From positions 941 to 41,483 of the forward strand of contig SGPL01000297.1 of NCBI GenBank assembly GCA_004802705.1: 40,543 nt of DNA, given 5' to 3'. Below, piece by piece: positions 1 through 9,420 of the stretch. The translations under genes were made by a program, and so were the position numbers. The DNA is from Bondarzewia mesenterica. Its lineage: Eukaryota > Basidiomycota > Agaricomycetes > Russulales > Bondarzewiaceae. How positions within the stretch are numbered: the stretch's first letter is position 1; each line of letters starts with the position of its first letter. Below the pieces are notes generated by a model that was given only the letters and a program-made list of their open reading frames with translations, did not search any database and was not told the DNA's origin.

Positions 1-460
1 TAANNTNNNANNNNAANTNNGANTANCNNNNCCCTAATAAATTTTTTTATATATAAAATTTAATAAACCATCCCCCTCCTGGCTTGCGCAAGCGGGGGCG
101 TTTTTGAAAAAAACACCGCCTGTTTTTGTTGCGGTAGCGCATCCGCCTTTTTTTTAACCAAACTCCTTGCTTGCGCATAAAATTATAGGGGGAGGAAGGG
201 CGGCGAGGCGGATGCGCTTTTATTTTTGTTTTGCTTAAGCAAACAAAAAGCCGCTCCTTATTTTTTTTGTTTATTTTATTTTTTTTTGTTTTTTAAACAA
301 AAAAATTTTAAAAAAAGCAAAAAACAAAAAATTAGAAAGCAAGAAAAAAATTAGGAACAAAAAACTTCTACTATTTTTTCTGCGAAGCGCTACGCAGTCC
401 GAAGGCAGGGCGGAGCGTTTGGCTACGGCTTTGGTTACGCCGTTTGTTTTAATTAAACTT
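1..460. other. Organelle-like AT-rich segment with GC-rich palindromes
   Basis: Long A/T runs alternate with short GC-rich clusters, unlike anything else in the window. A perfect 12-bp palindrome lies at 82-93 (GCTTGCGCAAGC). A 13-bp inverted repeat has arms at 136-148 and 206-218 (AGCGCATCCGCCT and its complement). GC clusters of this kind are known from intergenic DNA of green-algal plastids and some fungal mitochondria. I see no gene in it. The first 30 bases are mostly N, and another N at 461 sits exactly where ordinary window sequence begins. It could be an organellar insertion in nuclear DNA or a contig-join error; I cannot decide which. Confidence 0.5.
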
Positions 461-461
461 N

Positions 462-559
462 TACAATCAAAAAGGGGAGATAAGTTAAAACAGGGAACTA
501 CTTATTAGTTTTTATTACATCTTATAATATCTCATTTACAAGTGAGGTTTTTGCAGATG
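462..559 (+). repeat. 98-bp dispersed repeat, copy 1
   Basis: This block starts TACAATCAAAAAGGGGAGA and ends GAGGTTTTTGCAGATG. It matches 21416-21513 across its whole length with a handful of substitutions and no gaps that I can see. Its left edge coincides with the N at 461 and its right edge is followed by unrelated sequence. The two copies have the same orientation and are 21 kb apart. No protein is evident. Confidence 0.8.
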
Positions 560-1910
560 GAATTACCTTCTGCATTTTACCACCACCTCTCATCATATTG
601 GTCTTTATCCACAGAAGTTCATTTAGACTCCCCACTCAGTTGTTTCTCTTTATGTGTTCTTTTCTCATACAATACATCTTGGACAAAAGAACAGTATTTG
701 ATGCCCCTTAATTATGGAAGCATAAGTAAGCTGACCAAAGCCACAAAGTATCATACATGAATACTTGAAGGTTAAAGCCAGTGAACTAACTGTTTTGCTT
801 TATTTTGCCTAGTATGATACTTTTTGCCTTTTAATTCTCAAGGTTGGTACACTCTACGTGTCTGGACTTTAGAGGCAATAAGTCCACAATTATCCATATA
901 GAGGACTTGTAGCTAAAGAATTCAAAAAATCTGAGGTCTTGGACCAAAGAACTTAGAATCAGCTTAGTCCAAATTTAAAAACTGAGTTCATGGACTATAG
1001 AGAATGCAGACTCTCTATTCTTCCAGAGCAGTGAACACTCAGCCTTGGCCTTGCACAGCCATCCCCTTGAAACCTATTATAGGTGTAATTGGTTTTAGCA
1101 TAGCCATGCACAGCCTGATAAAGCTGCAAAAGTCATACTAACTCACTTGGTGTTTTAGCTTTATTCTTTATTCATTTTAGCTATATGGGGCATTATTAAG
1201 GTCCCATTTGTTTGCCACTAATTATACATATACTGTTCCCTCAGAGGTCTATAAAAGAGGGAGCAGAGATCACTTTTTTTAGTATCTACTCTTCTTTCTA
1301 TCTATCTATCTATCCCCTCTTCCCCCTACTCTTCAGTGCTCATTTTAACTCAAGCTTTCAAGCTTTTGTTATCCCTTTATTTATAGTTACAAGTGTAATA
1401 CAAAAGTGTCTACTGACCTGAGTACTACCTTGCTAGCTGACTCTATCTGACTAACTAATACCTGCTAGTAGCTGAATAGAATTATTCTTTGATCTCCAGC
1501 ATAACAAATTCATCCTCGATCTAAGCCATCTTCAATTTGCTTGTACTAGGAGTTACAAGACTTTAAAATTGAGCCTAATGCATTCTTATTCTTTAATATC
1601 CCACATGGGGATATTATCTCATCATCATATTCATAAAGTTGTCTGAAGGCACACGGCTATTCAGAATCTTCAATATTGTCTCTCGGTTTTCTGCAGAAGA
1701 ATTTCTCAGACATAGAAGTGCTGCTAAAATATTCATCCATCATAATTTATAATTGTTATAGGTCCAAAATACATCATTCAAGCTCAACTAAGTTGGTCAA
1801 GCCCAGTCTAGAATCTGCCAGTCAAGTTAAGATTATCGTCATCATCATTTGAAGTTGCCTTGTATCCAGTCATCCAATCCTAGTCATTATTGAGACTAGC
1901 CTCATTATTC
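560..1910 (+). other. Non-genic region with a possible old LTR/leader
   Basis: I find no convincing gene. A TATA-like box (TATAAAAG, 1250-1257) is followed by a CT-rich tract containing a short CTAT repeat. About 390 bases further on is TCTGAAGGCACACGGCT (1642-1658), which recurs with one change at 28329-28345, also downstream of a TATA-like box. This suggests remains of a related LTR and leader. The copia element at 1911 inserted into this older sequence. Short open frames here are isolated and look random. Confidence 0.35.
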
Positions 1911-1915
1911 ATTAT

Positions 1916-2166
1916 TGTTGAGATCAGAGATCGCCTCACGTACTGAGTAAGCTAAAGCACAATTTCAATTACTTTATTTTCACGCACATGTGCCTGGCGC
2001 ACTGGTATTTATTCGTTGTTACGGGCATTTTGACACCTCAGTCGCTTCCTTATACTGGACGGACGACTGAGGTGAGCCCTATGTTATTCTTACTGTTATT
2101 GCTTTAGCTTATGTCTCGGTAGTCTTTCTGCCTGTTCGTTCCCGCTCTAGGTATCACTTCACAGAA
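1916..2166 (+). repeat. 5' LTR of copia-1 (251 bp)
   Basis: It begins TGTTGAGATC and ends TCACAGAA, directly before the primer site. It contains a perfect 10-bp inverted repeat (ACCTCAGTCG at 2035-2044, CGACTGAGGT at 2064-2073) that would form a hairpin in the transcript. Compared with the 3' LTR, about 14 substitutions are visible over the first 230 bases and all are transitions, many at CpG. If the LTR ended at the conventional CA (2162), the three extra bases GAA would have to be shared by chance next to the 3' LTR. Confidence 0.9.
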
Positions 2167-2182
2167 GGTTATGGGCCCTGCG
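2167..2182 (+). other. Primer-binding site matching the anticodon loop of initiator tRNA-Met
   Basis: The sequence GGTTATGGGCCCTGCG starts immediately after the 5' LTR. Its complement reads CGCAGGGCCCATAACC, the anticodon stem and CAT loop of a eukaryotic initiator tRNA-Met. Drosophila copia has the same arrangement (GGTTATGGGCCC) and is primed by the 5' half of a cleaved initiator tRNA. There is no match to a tRNA 3' CCA end. Half-tRNA priming is therefore inferred from sequence and family precedent. Confidence 0.85.
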
Positions 2183-2301
2183 AAGCGCTATTAAATCTAG
2201 ATCATCTCGGAACGAAGCAACACTCAACTGTCCTACAAGTCCAACCTGACCGAGCCCCGACTCACTCGTGAATATCAAAAAACACTACCAATAAAACTAC
2301 A

Positions 2302-3432
2302 ATGGCGTCGAACAGTTCTTCGCTTGGAGTCTACATTCTCTCAGAGGCCGAGAGGCTCACTAGAGCCAATTGGCCTGACTGGAGTGCCAGAATCTACTTA
2401 GTCTGCCAGGTCTGAGGCCTTGAGCCCTATTTGCTCGGCACCATACTTCCCCCCTCTGCCAGAATAGATCCCTCCACAATTGGTGTTGCTCCATTCATGC
2501 CTGCCACTCCACCTGTGGTAGTAACAGCACCAGGATCCCCAGTGAGCACTCCAGCCACTACCCCATTGCTGGCATCGCCAACTCTCCCTCATCACGCTCC
2601 AGCGCAAGCATCTCCTTATGCACCCGTTGCTATGTCTATCTCCGCCTTCTTTCCTATTGCAATACCAGCCATCTCGACAGGACAGGTCACCTACGCTGCA
2701 AGTGATAATGAGTGGGCTGAACGTGACACTATAGCCCGTGCCCATCTAGTCCTTAATGTCGCTGATATTACGGGAACAGGCCTGGTGATTGGTGGGTCTG
2801 CGGCTGATGCGTGGAAGTCCCTTTGTAACCGGTTTGAACTGCAAGACCCAATCATCGTGCAGGATATGTGGCTGTGCTTGACCATGACCTGGTATGAGGA
2901 CGGCTCCTCTATCACTGAGCATTTCAAAATGATGCGCGAGTTGCTGAGTGCAGCGAACTGGGCAGGGGCCGGGATATCTGAAAGCGAATTCTGTCAGATG
3001 GTCCTTATGACCTTTCCGGTGGATGGTGTTCTCGGAATGGTAGCCATGACATTACTTACCTGCCATGATTCAATGGTAGCAGAGTCTGTCCTCTCATCCC
3101 AAGAGTTACGGATCCACACCGCTGCCACTCGTCGTGTCAATATCCCATCACGTTCCGCGCCTAGCGTTCTAGGTAACACCGCCCTCGTCGCTGTGCAATG
3201 GCATTAATGTTTCCATTGTGGAAAGCTGGGGCATGTGACAGAGAAGTGCTGGGTGGACGGCGGACAAGCCACGCATCAGCGTCCTGAGTGGTGGGGCAGG
3301 AGATGTGACCGCATTGGCAGGGGACGGAATCGAGGAACTGAGTCGACTGGAGATCATGGTGCAAACTTAGCACTGGGGCTGAATATCACCTTTACGGCAG
3401 GAGGGCCTGTGAGAGAACAGGGGTTAGCTTAA
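2302..3432 (+). pseudogene. gag: copia-1 gag (capsid/nucleocapsid), broken
   Basis: Translation from ATG 2302 begins MASNSSSLGVY. A copia Gag N-terminal region follows (RANWPDWSARIYL, then GLEPYLLGT), then a Pro-rich stretch, a Gag core with SAADAWKSLCNRFEL and FKMMRELLSA, and a CCHC zinc knuckle at 3208-3249 (C-F-H-C, then H and C at standard spacing). The knuckle binds genomic RNA in this family. Stops lie at 2413 (TGA) and 3205 (TAA, just before the knuckle), consistent with former CGA and CAA codons. The frame closes at 3430. Pol lies in a different frame, so either a frameshift mutation occurred or the element used -1 frameshifting; most copia elements have a single ORF. Confidence 0.85.
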
Positions 3433-3440
3433 AAACATAT

Positions 3441-4583
3441 AGCGATTCCGGCGCTACCTACCACTATTTCGCCGACTGACGTGACTTCATTATCTATGAG
3501 CCCCTGTCAAAGCCTGAGGCTGGCCATGCTGCTGGACCAGGAGGCTTTACCATTGCTGAGACGGGCCTAGTAGTGAAGGATACTGTGATAAATAGTAAAC
3601 GCATCACTCGCCATCTGCAGGCCATGCATTCTCCAGACATGGGTCAGAACTTGCTATCAATAAGGCAATTTAATCGCGAGGGTGGGCGCGTGTGGACAGA
3701 AAATGGACGCACCGTGATTATCGATGCCTCTGGTGGATGCCTATTTGAGAGCGCATCGTCCAATGAAGGGCTCTACGAGATTGCCCTATATCAACCATCA
3801 GCTGAATCTATTGTCTGAGCACGGTTCTCTGCTGCGTGATCCCATGATGAAGTAGTCGCCATGTCTGCTTCACAGACCAAAGCCATCGATATAGCAATGT
3901 GGCACTGCTGCTTAGGCCATGTCAGCATGCAAGCAGCGCAGCGTGCTGCAAAGGCAGTTAGCGGCATGGATGTAAAAGACGGGGATGTCGTCAGGATCTG
4001 CGAGGACTGCATGGCCGGCCAATAGGCTTGCCGTCCATTTGACGAAGTGGTCGAGCGTGAAACAGAGGTCGGTGAGCGCATTCACGGTGATCTAATGGGA
4101 CCAATGCCTACCGTCTCACTTGGCGGCAAGCGGTATGCCTTCAGGATGCATGACGGACACTCGACGTGGGCCGATGCATCTTTCTTGGCCTCCAAGATAG
4201 CTGAGGAGACCTTGGCCGCTGTGAAGGCATTTGTGTCCTGGATCAAAACTCAAACCAGTCGCCCTGTTCGCTATCTCTGTACTGACAATGGGATAGAATT
4301 TGTCAATGAGGCATGGAAGGAGTGGTGTCGAGGCAAAGGAATCATCTATGAAACCTCGACGCCATACTCCCCCTCGCAAAATGGCATGTCGGAGCGTGGA
4401 AACCGCACTTGGACCGAACATGCACGTTGTATGATGCATGATGGGGGGGTTCCCTCACACCTCTGGGCAGAAGCCATCGCAATGGCTGTCTACCTCCAAA
4501 ACATCCTGCCATCCGCGCGACACCCCAACAAATCTGCCTGGGAGATAGTTTTTGGCCATTGCCCCCATGTTGAGCATTTGTGA
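3441..4583 (+). pseudogene. pol: copia-1 pol, protease and integrase part, broken by stops
   Basis: The aspartic protease active site reads SDSGATYHYF, with the catalytic Asp codon at 3444. A GAG-pre-integrase domain follows (WHCCLGH near 3895, then ICEDC near 4005: the HHCC zinc pair). The integrase core contains GDLMGPM, CTDNGIEF and MSERGNRTW, so all three DDE acidic residues remain. The product would cut the polyprotein and insert the cDNA. All of this lies in one frame, interrupted by stops at 3477, 3816 and 3837 (TGA), 4023 (TAG) and 4581 (TGA), with no frameshift after 3441. The pattern is nonsense mutation, not indel decay. Confidence 0.9.
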
Positions 4584-6433
4584 GCGTACAGCTTCATCGC
4601 CTATGCAAAAATTCCCAACGAGCACTGCACGAAGCTCGACAGGAAGACAGTTAAGTGCATGCTGGTAGGGTATCATGGGCAGAATTCTTACCGTCTCTAT
4701 GAACCCAACTTGGGCTGAGTCTTCATCTCGCGCGACATCATCTTCGATGAAGGTATCGAGCACTGGTCCCATGGTCACACCATCGACATTGAGGGGGAGA
4801 GAATGAGCAAAGAGCCCAGCATTGACGACGACGATGAATGACCGAACAATGATGGGAAAGAGTCAGAACAAGCGCCCCAAAAAGAAGGACCTACAGTACC
4901 TTCTTCGGACACCCATATTCCCATGCTGCCTTCCACTGTCCTTCTGCCACCTGGCGCTCCTCGCCGCTCTGCTCGCTTGTCCAAACCCTCCGAAACTGTC
5001 AAAGCATCCCACGAGTATGAAACTCGCGAGGCTAATGCTCATGCTATGGGCGAAGAATGGACGGCCGACGCCCTCATCGCAAACCTAGTGAGCTACAGCG
5101 GACCGCTCGCGGACTTCGAACTCGCCGCCGATGCACTCGCCTTCATGGCCAACTCACCTATTATCCTACCAAAAACCATCGAGGATGCCATGGAACACCT
5201 AGACCTCTGGCAAGAAGCCATCGAATGTGAATTGAAGAAAATGCAGGAATACGACGTCTGGGATGTCGTTCCCCTACCGAAAGGTGCAGAACTGATGGAC
5301 TACCGCTGGGTATTCACCGAGAAGTTCGACAGTGATGGAAAGGTCACTGGATGCAAGGCACGTCTTGTCAGGAAGGGGTACTCCCAGCGCTTCAGCGTAA
5401 ACTTCCTATGGACATCGGCATCCATCGTTCGACTGAAGTCCGTCTGCACCACCCTGGCACTCACTGCCGTCCTGGACCTAGAACTTTGGCAGATCGATTT
5501 CGAGAGCACGTTTCTCAATGTGCCTGTTGACTCTGACATTTACATGCGACAGCCGAAGGGGTTCGAAGAGATGGGCAAAGAGGACTGGGTATGCCGGCTC
5601 AACAAGGCAATCTATGGCACGAAGCAAGAGGGGAATAATTGGTGGCTCGAGCTAGACCAAACCTACCAATGCATCAGATATACGTGACTCTTTGCCGATT
5701 ATTGCATGCACGTCAAAACCACAGATGGCCAACGTACAATCACGCTCACCCATACAGACGACACGCTTGGCCTTTCCTCTAGCCCCGAAGAGACACTGCG
5801 GGCTAAGGGGGAGCTCAGGACCACCTACCAGATGAAAGACATGGGCAGGCCAAATGGTGAACCCCAGTTCATCCTTGGGATCAAGGTGGAATGAGACCGC
5901 AACTGGAGAACCATCCGCATCTCCTAACGCGGGTTTCTTCTGCGCATCCTGGAATGCACTGGGATGGCCGATTGCAGTGCTGAAGCCACACCTTTGCCCA
6001 CTGGTGGGGCATACCGTCATCTCTTCGAGCCTGTTGATGATGCTGAGTTAGAAATCTCTAGGAATGAGCCATTTCGTGAGATCTTAGGAGCTGTCAATTA
6101 CTTAGCCTCGCAACCCGCCTTGATATTTCCTATGCCATGCAGGTACTGAGATCTTTCTTGAATGGACCTGGGCTCCTCTTGGGTGACAATACCAATGCCA
6201 ATATCCTCACTCGGGAGTATATGAACCACTCGCGAGCAAAGCATATCGACGTGCGATACCACTTTGTCTAGGAGAGGGTCGAGGCTGGGGAGCTAGAGGT
6301 CGAACATGTTGCCTCTGCCGATAATTTGGCCGACCTGCTTATGAAGGGGATTCTGAGGGACCATCACCATGAACTGGTTGATAGGTTGGGGATTTCGAGT
6401 GGACTAGGGGGAGTATCGAGCTCGGCGAGCTAG
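4584..6433 (+). pseudogene. pol: copia-1 pol, reverse transcriptase and remnant RNase H
   Basis: The integrase C-terminal/connection region reads through TGA stops at 4716 and 4839 (VKCMLVGYHG, FISRDIIFDEG). RT starts near 5200 with YDVWDVVPLPKG, YRWVFTEKFD and CKARLVRKGYSQ, followed by the first catalytic motif as QIDFESTFLN. The usual YVDD box is HTDD near 5755, so both Asp remain but Tyr is lost. Stops are at 5685, 5892 (TGA) and 5925 (TAA). A frameshift occurs near 6117, and TAG at 6269. RNase H is cut down: FLNGPG runs directly into NTNANILTREY and HIDVRYHFV, so the central catalytic segment, roughly 100 residues, is missing. The frame ends at TAG 6431. Confidence 0.9.
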
Positions 6434-6439
6434 AGGGAG

Positions 6440-6764
6440 TGTTGAGATCGGAGATCACCTCACGTACTGAGTAAGCTAAAGTACAATTTCAATTACTTTA
6501 TTTTCACATATGTGTGCCTGGCGCACTGGTACTTATTCGTTGTTACGGGCATTTCGACACCTCAGTCGCTTCCTTATACTGGATGGACGACTGAGGTGAG
6601 CCCTACATTATTCTTACTGTTATTGCTTTAGCTTATGTCTCGGTAGTCTTTCTGCCTGTTCATTCCCGCTCTAGATATATTCTAATACAGTCGCTTCCTT
6701 ATACTGGATGGACGACTGAGTCTTTCTGCCTGTTCGTTCCCGCTCTAGGTATCACTTCACAGAA
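6440..6764 (+). repeat. 3' LTR of copia-1, enlarged by an internal duplication (325 bp)
   Basis: It starts TGTTGAGATC after a short purine run (GAGGGAG, 6433-6439) that may be the polypurine tract. It matches the 5' LTR but is 74 bp longer. The hairpin segment CAGTCGCTTCC...GACGACTGA occurs at about 6562-6594 and again at 6688-6720, and the GTCTTTCTGCCTGTTC segment is also doubled. The duplication is absent from the 5' LTR. Since both LTRs are copied from one template, it must have arisen after insertion or through an irregular template switch. Confidence 0.9.
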
Positions 6765-6769
6765 ATTAT

Positions 6770-7005
6770 TATCATCCAGTCTTGGTCATCTGACCTACCT
6801 CATATCTACCCACACTTACCTTCACCTATATACTCTTTGAGTATAGCTTTGTCTTACTGCTTCGGCTTAGAAAACTAAAGGCATACCCAACTCGAACAAC
6901 TAGGCTTCTCCAGAAAAGTAGAAAACCCCGAGCAAGTTTAGGCATAGAAGCTATTGGTTTATTTTTGGTGTTGTTTTTCATCATCAGACTCATTTCTAAA
7001 CTGAT
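6770..7005. other. No gene seen; flank of copia-1
   Basis: This is AT-rich DNA continuing the sequence split by the copia-1 insertion. I see no domain, RNA gene or repeat in it. Confidence 0.4.
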
Positions 7006-7339
7006 TTGCTGTGTGACAACATGGAAATTATGGACCCTATGGGCATGCCCATTGACAATGAGTATGACTATACTGAGTTCACTCCTGCATTATCTGATTT
7101 TAAGAGTGTGGAGCCATTTGGCAATGTCAGCTTGGACAGGTCAGTGAGCTTCAAATCCCATGACATGATTCATGAATTCTGTTACAGCGCCCATGAGAGC
7201 ACACACTCTGTGACTTTTGCAGATGTTCTCCCCACAAGCCTCATCATTACCACTCTACTACTAGTGTCAGGAGGATAAGGCTAAACAGGAGGAATATAAG
7301 CATCTTAAGAATGAGAGCAATGAGAAGATTATATTGGTG
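7006..7339 (+). pseudogene. Fragment of an unrecognised spliced gene
   Basis: A 90-codon frame (7006-7278) has gene-like composition, containing MDPMGMPIDNEYDYTEF and SLDRSVSFKSHDMIHEF. In another frame 7271-7335 reads QEDKAKQEEYKHLKNE and ends at a GTGAGT donor. A CAG that could be its acceptor lies just before it. I recognise no domain. It may be the 5' part of the gene whose later exons lie at 9421-11186, separated by later insertions, because strand and decay are similar. That link is a guess. Confidence 0.4.
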
Positions 7340-7539
7340 AGTTTTTTTGCTGTTTGTTCTGCCCTTTGACCTTTCCGGTATTGATATGTTGTTGTCATAT
7401 TAGAAATTCATGAATGTTGAATACTACATTGCACTATAACATGTTTGTATATTTATCACATCCTTCAAGTACTTTGATAATGAAAAAGCTACAATCCTGT
7501 CACTGTCTGTGTGACTTTTCAATAATATAGACTCTTACT

Positions 7540-7760
7540 TTTTTTTTCTTGTAAAAAGATTTTTGGGGTTCAAGTCTGAACCTGATTTGAACTTGAACCT
7601 GCTGACATTGGATTGGCCTGCTGACCAAACCTGGCATGCATGCTAATAATCTGGTTCTACCTAGGCCTAGTCCATGGTTTAGCAAAATGCTAAACTAGAC
7701 TAGGTAGTCTAGTTTAGGGTTCAAGAAAACTTGGCCTGAACTAGACTGGACTGGACTGTG
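7540..7760. repeat. Palindrome-rich foldback sequence, possible MITE fragment
   Basis: Two overlapping hairpins lie close together. The first has 8-bp arms GTTTAGCA (7677-7684) and TGCTAAAC (7688-7695). The second has perfect 12-bp arms CTAAACTAGACT (7690-7701) and AGTCTAGTTTAG (7706-7717) with a 4-base loop. Shorter inversions such as GGTTCA/TGAACC flank them. No coding is seen. Nested inversions of this kind are typical of foldback or MITE-like elements, but I could not define termini. Confidence 0.5.
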
Positions 7761-8084
7761 CCATCACTATTCATGTGAAGAATCTCAAAGATTTGGTACT
7801 CTAGGCAAACAAGGCACAAGTAACAGAGAGACATCTAGTGACATTTGTCTACTATAATTATTGCCTGTATTGGCCTCTGCTTTAATATATTAGTATAATT
7901 ATTCATTAAATGGAGTTAAAAAGAAGAGGGAATTGTTTATGCCATGTGAAGCAGTGGCCCTCTCCTAGCAAGTAAGAATATCAGAAAGATACCACTCAAT
8001 TATCTTCTCATAGATATCCATCACTATCACTGGTAAGGTATAATGGGAGAACGGTCGGGGATGCATTAAGGAGTAGGCTTACTT

Positions 8085-8464
8085 TAGCTGTTTTTCAGCA
8101 GCTTTGGCACCACCCTAGAGATTACGCCAAACCTGCTCAGTATATCTTTGAGCATCTCATGGCACTCAGACTTTAAGCATAGGCAGTGACATAGCAATGA
8201 GGTCGATGATGTGACAACAATTAGAGCTGAATGCTTACTGAAATTATCCACTGCTTGGATGATCTTGTTAATAATGAGCTCATATTCATATAGTTGTCCA
8301 ATCGTGAATGGTGAGTTAAGCAGTCCTTTTGCTCAGCCCCAGGGTGATCATCAGCTATTGAGTTTTTGTAGGAATTCAGCATGCATGTGCTCAGCAAATG
8401 CTTTCACATATTGTAGCATCTATTTTGCAGGCTTGTCTGTATTGGAGAGTCTATTGGTTGACAT
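8085..8464 (-). pseudogene. Decayed ORF, unrecognised
   Basis: From 8464 the - strand keeps one frame across four stops (TAG and three TGA). It contains MSTNRLSNTDKPAK, MLQYVKAFAEHMHAEF, TIGQLYEYELIINKI and AVDNFSKHSALIVV. The composition and the absence of frameshifts suggest an old gene killed by nonsense changes, the same pattern as copia-1. I cannot assign a family. Nothing gene-like is visible in 7761-8084. Confidence 0.4.
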
Positions 8465-8499
8465 GTTGGGGATGTGGAATGTAGATCAAAGCTGCTAAT

Positions 8500-9420
8500 A
8501 ATGTTGAAAGCAAGGAGATTGATGGTTACTAAAAGAAAGCAGTTTAAGGACAAGATTATACTCATGTGACTTTTTAAGTGCTTTGATATTGTGAGAAATA
8601 ATTACAGAATGAGAAACCTCAACTTAAATGCACTGATAAAAGGTGTCAAGCTATAGTAGAGATGTTGAAATGTTGTGTATCAGACAGTAACATGCAGGAC
8701 ATTATTCATAATCAGATGCACAACTTTAATACACTAGTGATTAACATCATATGCAAGGTTAAGGGGATTTTAGATTGTGTGTTGTGTCTCAGAGGGTATG
8801 TATCATTCAAGAGCAAGTGAGAGATGATGTTTGAACAATCAGTGCATTATATTTCAATAAGGCAGGTGTTATCATTCACTCTGAGCAACTAGCTTCTGTG
8901 AATGCCTCAAAAAGGCATAGACTTACAAAACAAAGACAACATAAAATCTAATACATGTCATGAGAGTATAAATATTTTGTGGCACTGATAACAATAACAG
9001 CACAACAACAGCTATAAAAGATTAGATATTATGGCCATATTGATGCTCAATAATGTTGAACATTGATACACCAAGAGCACTAACATTGCACCCTTCACAC
9101 CCTGTCAACTTATGGGGAAACTAATATTGAGGAATCATGGAGATACTTGTTCTTTCATCAGGACTCGATATGCTGAGCTAGATATAGAGCATTCTTGTTC
9201 AGTAAAGGTTTTCCAATAAGATTGAATATATCAGTGAACACGCTTCAGCATCGGGGAAAATATGGGGATACTAGAAGATTCTTCTTCTAAGGGACAAATT
9301 ACATTAATAGATCCCTTTTACTCTGTCTTTATAGGGTCAGCCCTTGAAATCACCTCTCTCTCTCCCTTCTTTCCCCCTCCATCTCCCTCTTAAATTCTTC
9401 ATCTCCTCATAGAAGACAAT
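8500..9420. other. No gene seen
   Basis: AT-rich sequence with a short CT tract at 9354-9400 just before the gene remnant at 9421. I see no conserved frame or RNA gene. Confidence 0.4.

Larger units (their letters stand above)
1911..6769 (+). mobile_element. Ty1/copia LTR retrotransposon (copia-1), complete but inactivated
   Basis: The element has a 5' LTR (1916-2166), primer site, gag, pol in protease-integrase-RT-RNase H order, and a 3' LTR (6440-6764). Integrase before RT defines Ty1/copia. The 5-bp sequence ATTAT flanks both ends (1911-1915 and 6765-6769), consistent with a target-site duplication. It is visibly richer in G+C than its surroundings, which suggests a recent insertion. Coding is broken by 13 in-frame stops, a frame change near 3430, another near 6117, and a missing RNase H core. 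The duplication fits if the LTR ends in CAGAA, not the usual CA; see the LTR entries. Confidence 0.95.

Noticed and set aside
2398..2745. Long - strand frames inside copia-1 (also 3791-4081, 4116-4439, 4455-4778, 5652-6020)
   Set aside because: They lie opposite clearly identified gag-pol domains and have no recognisable content.
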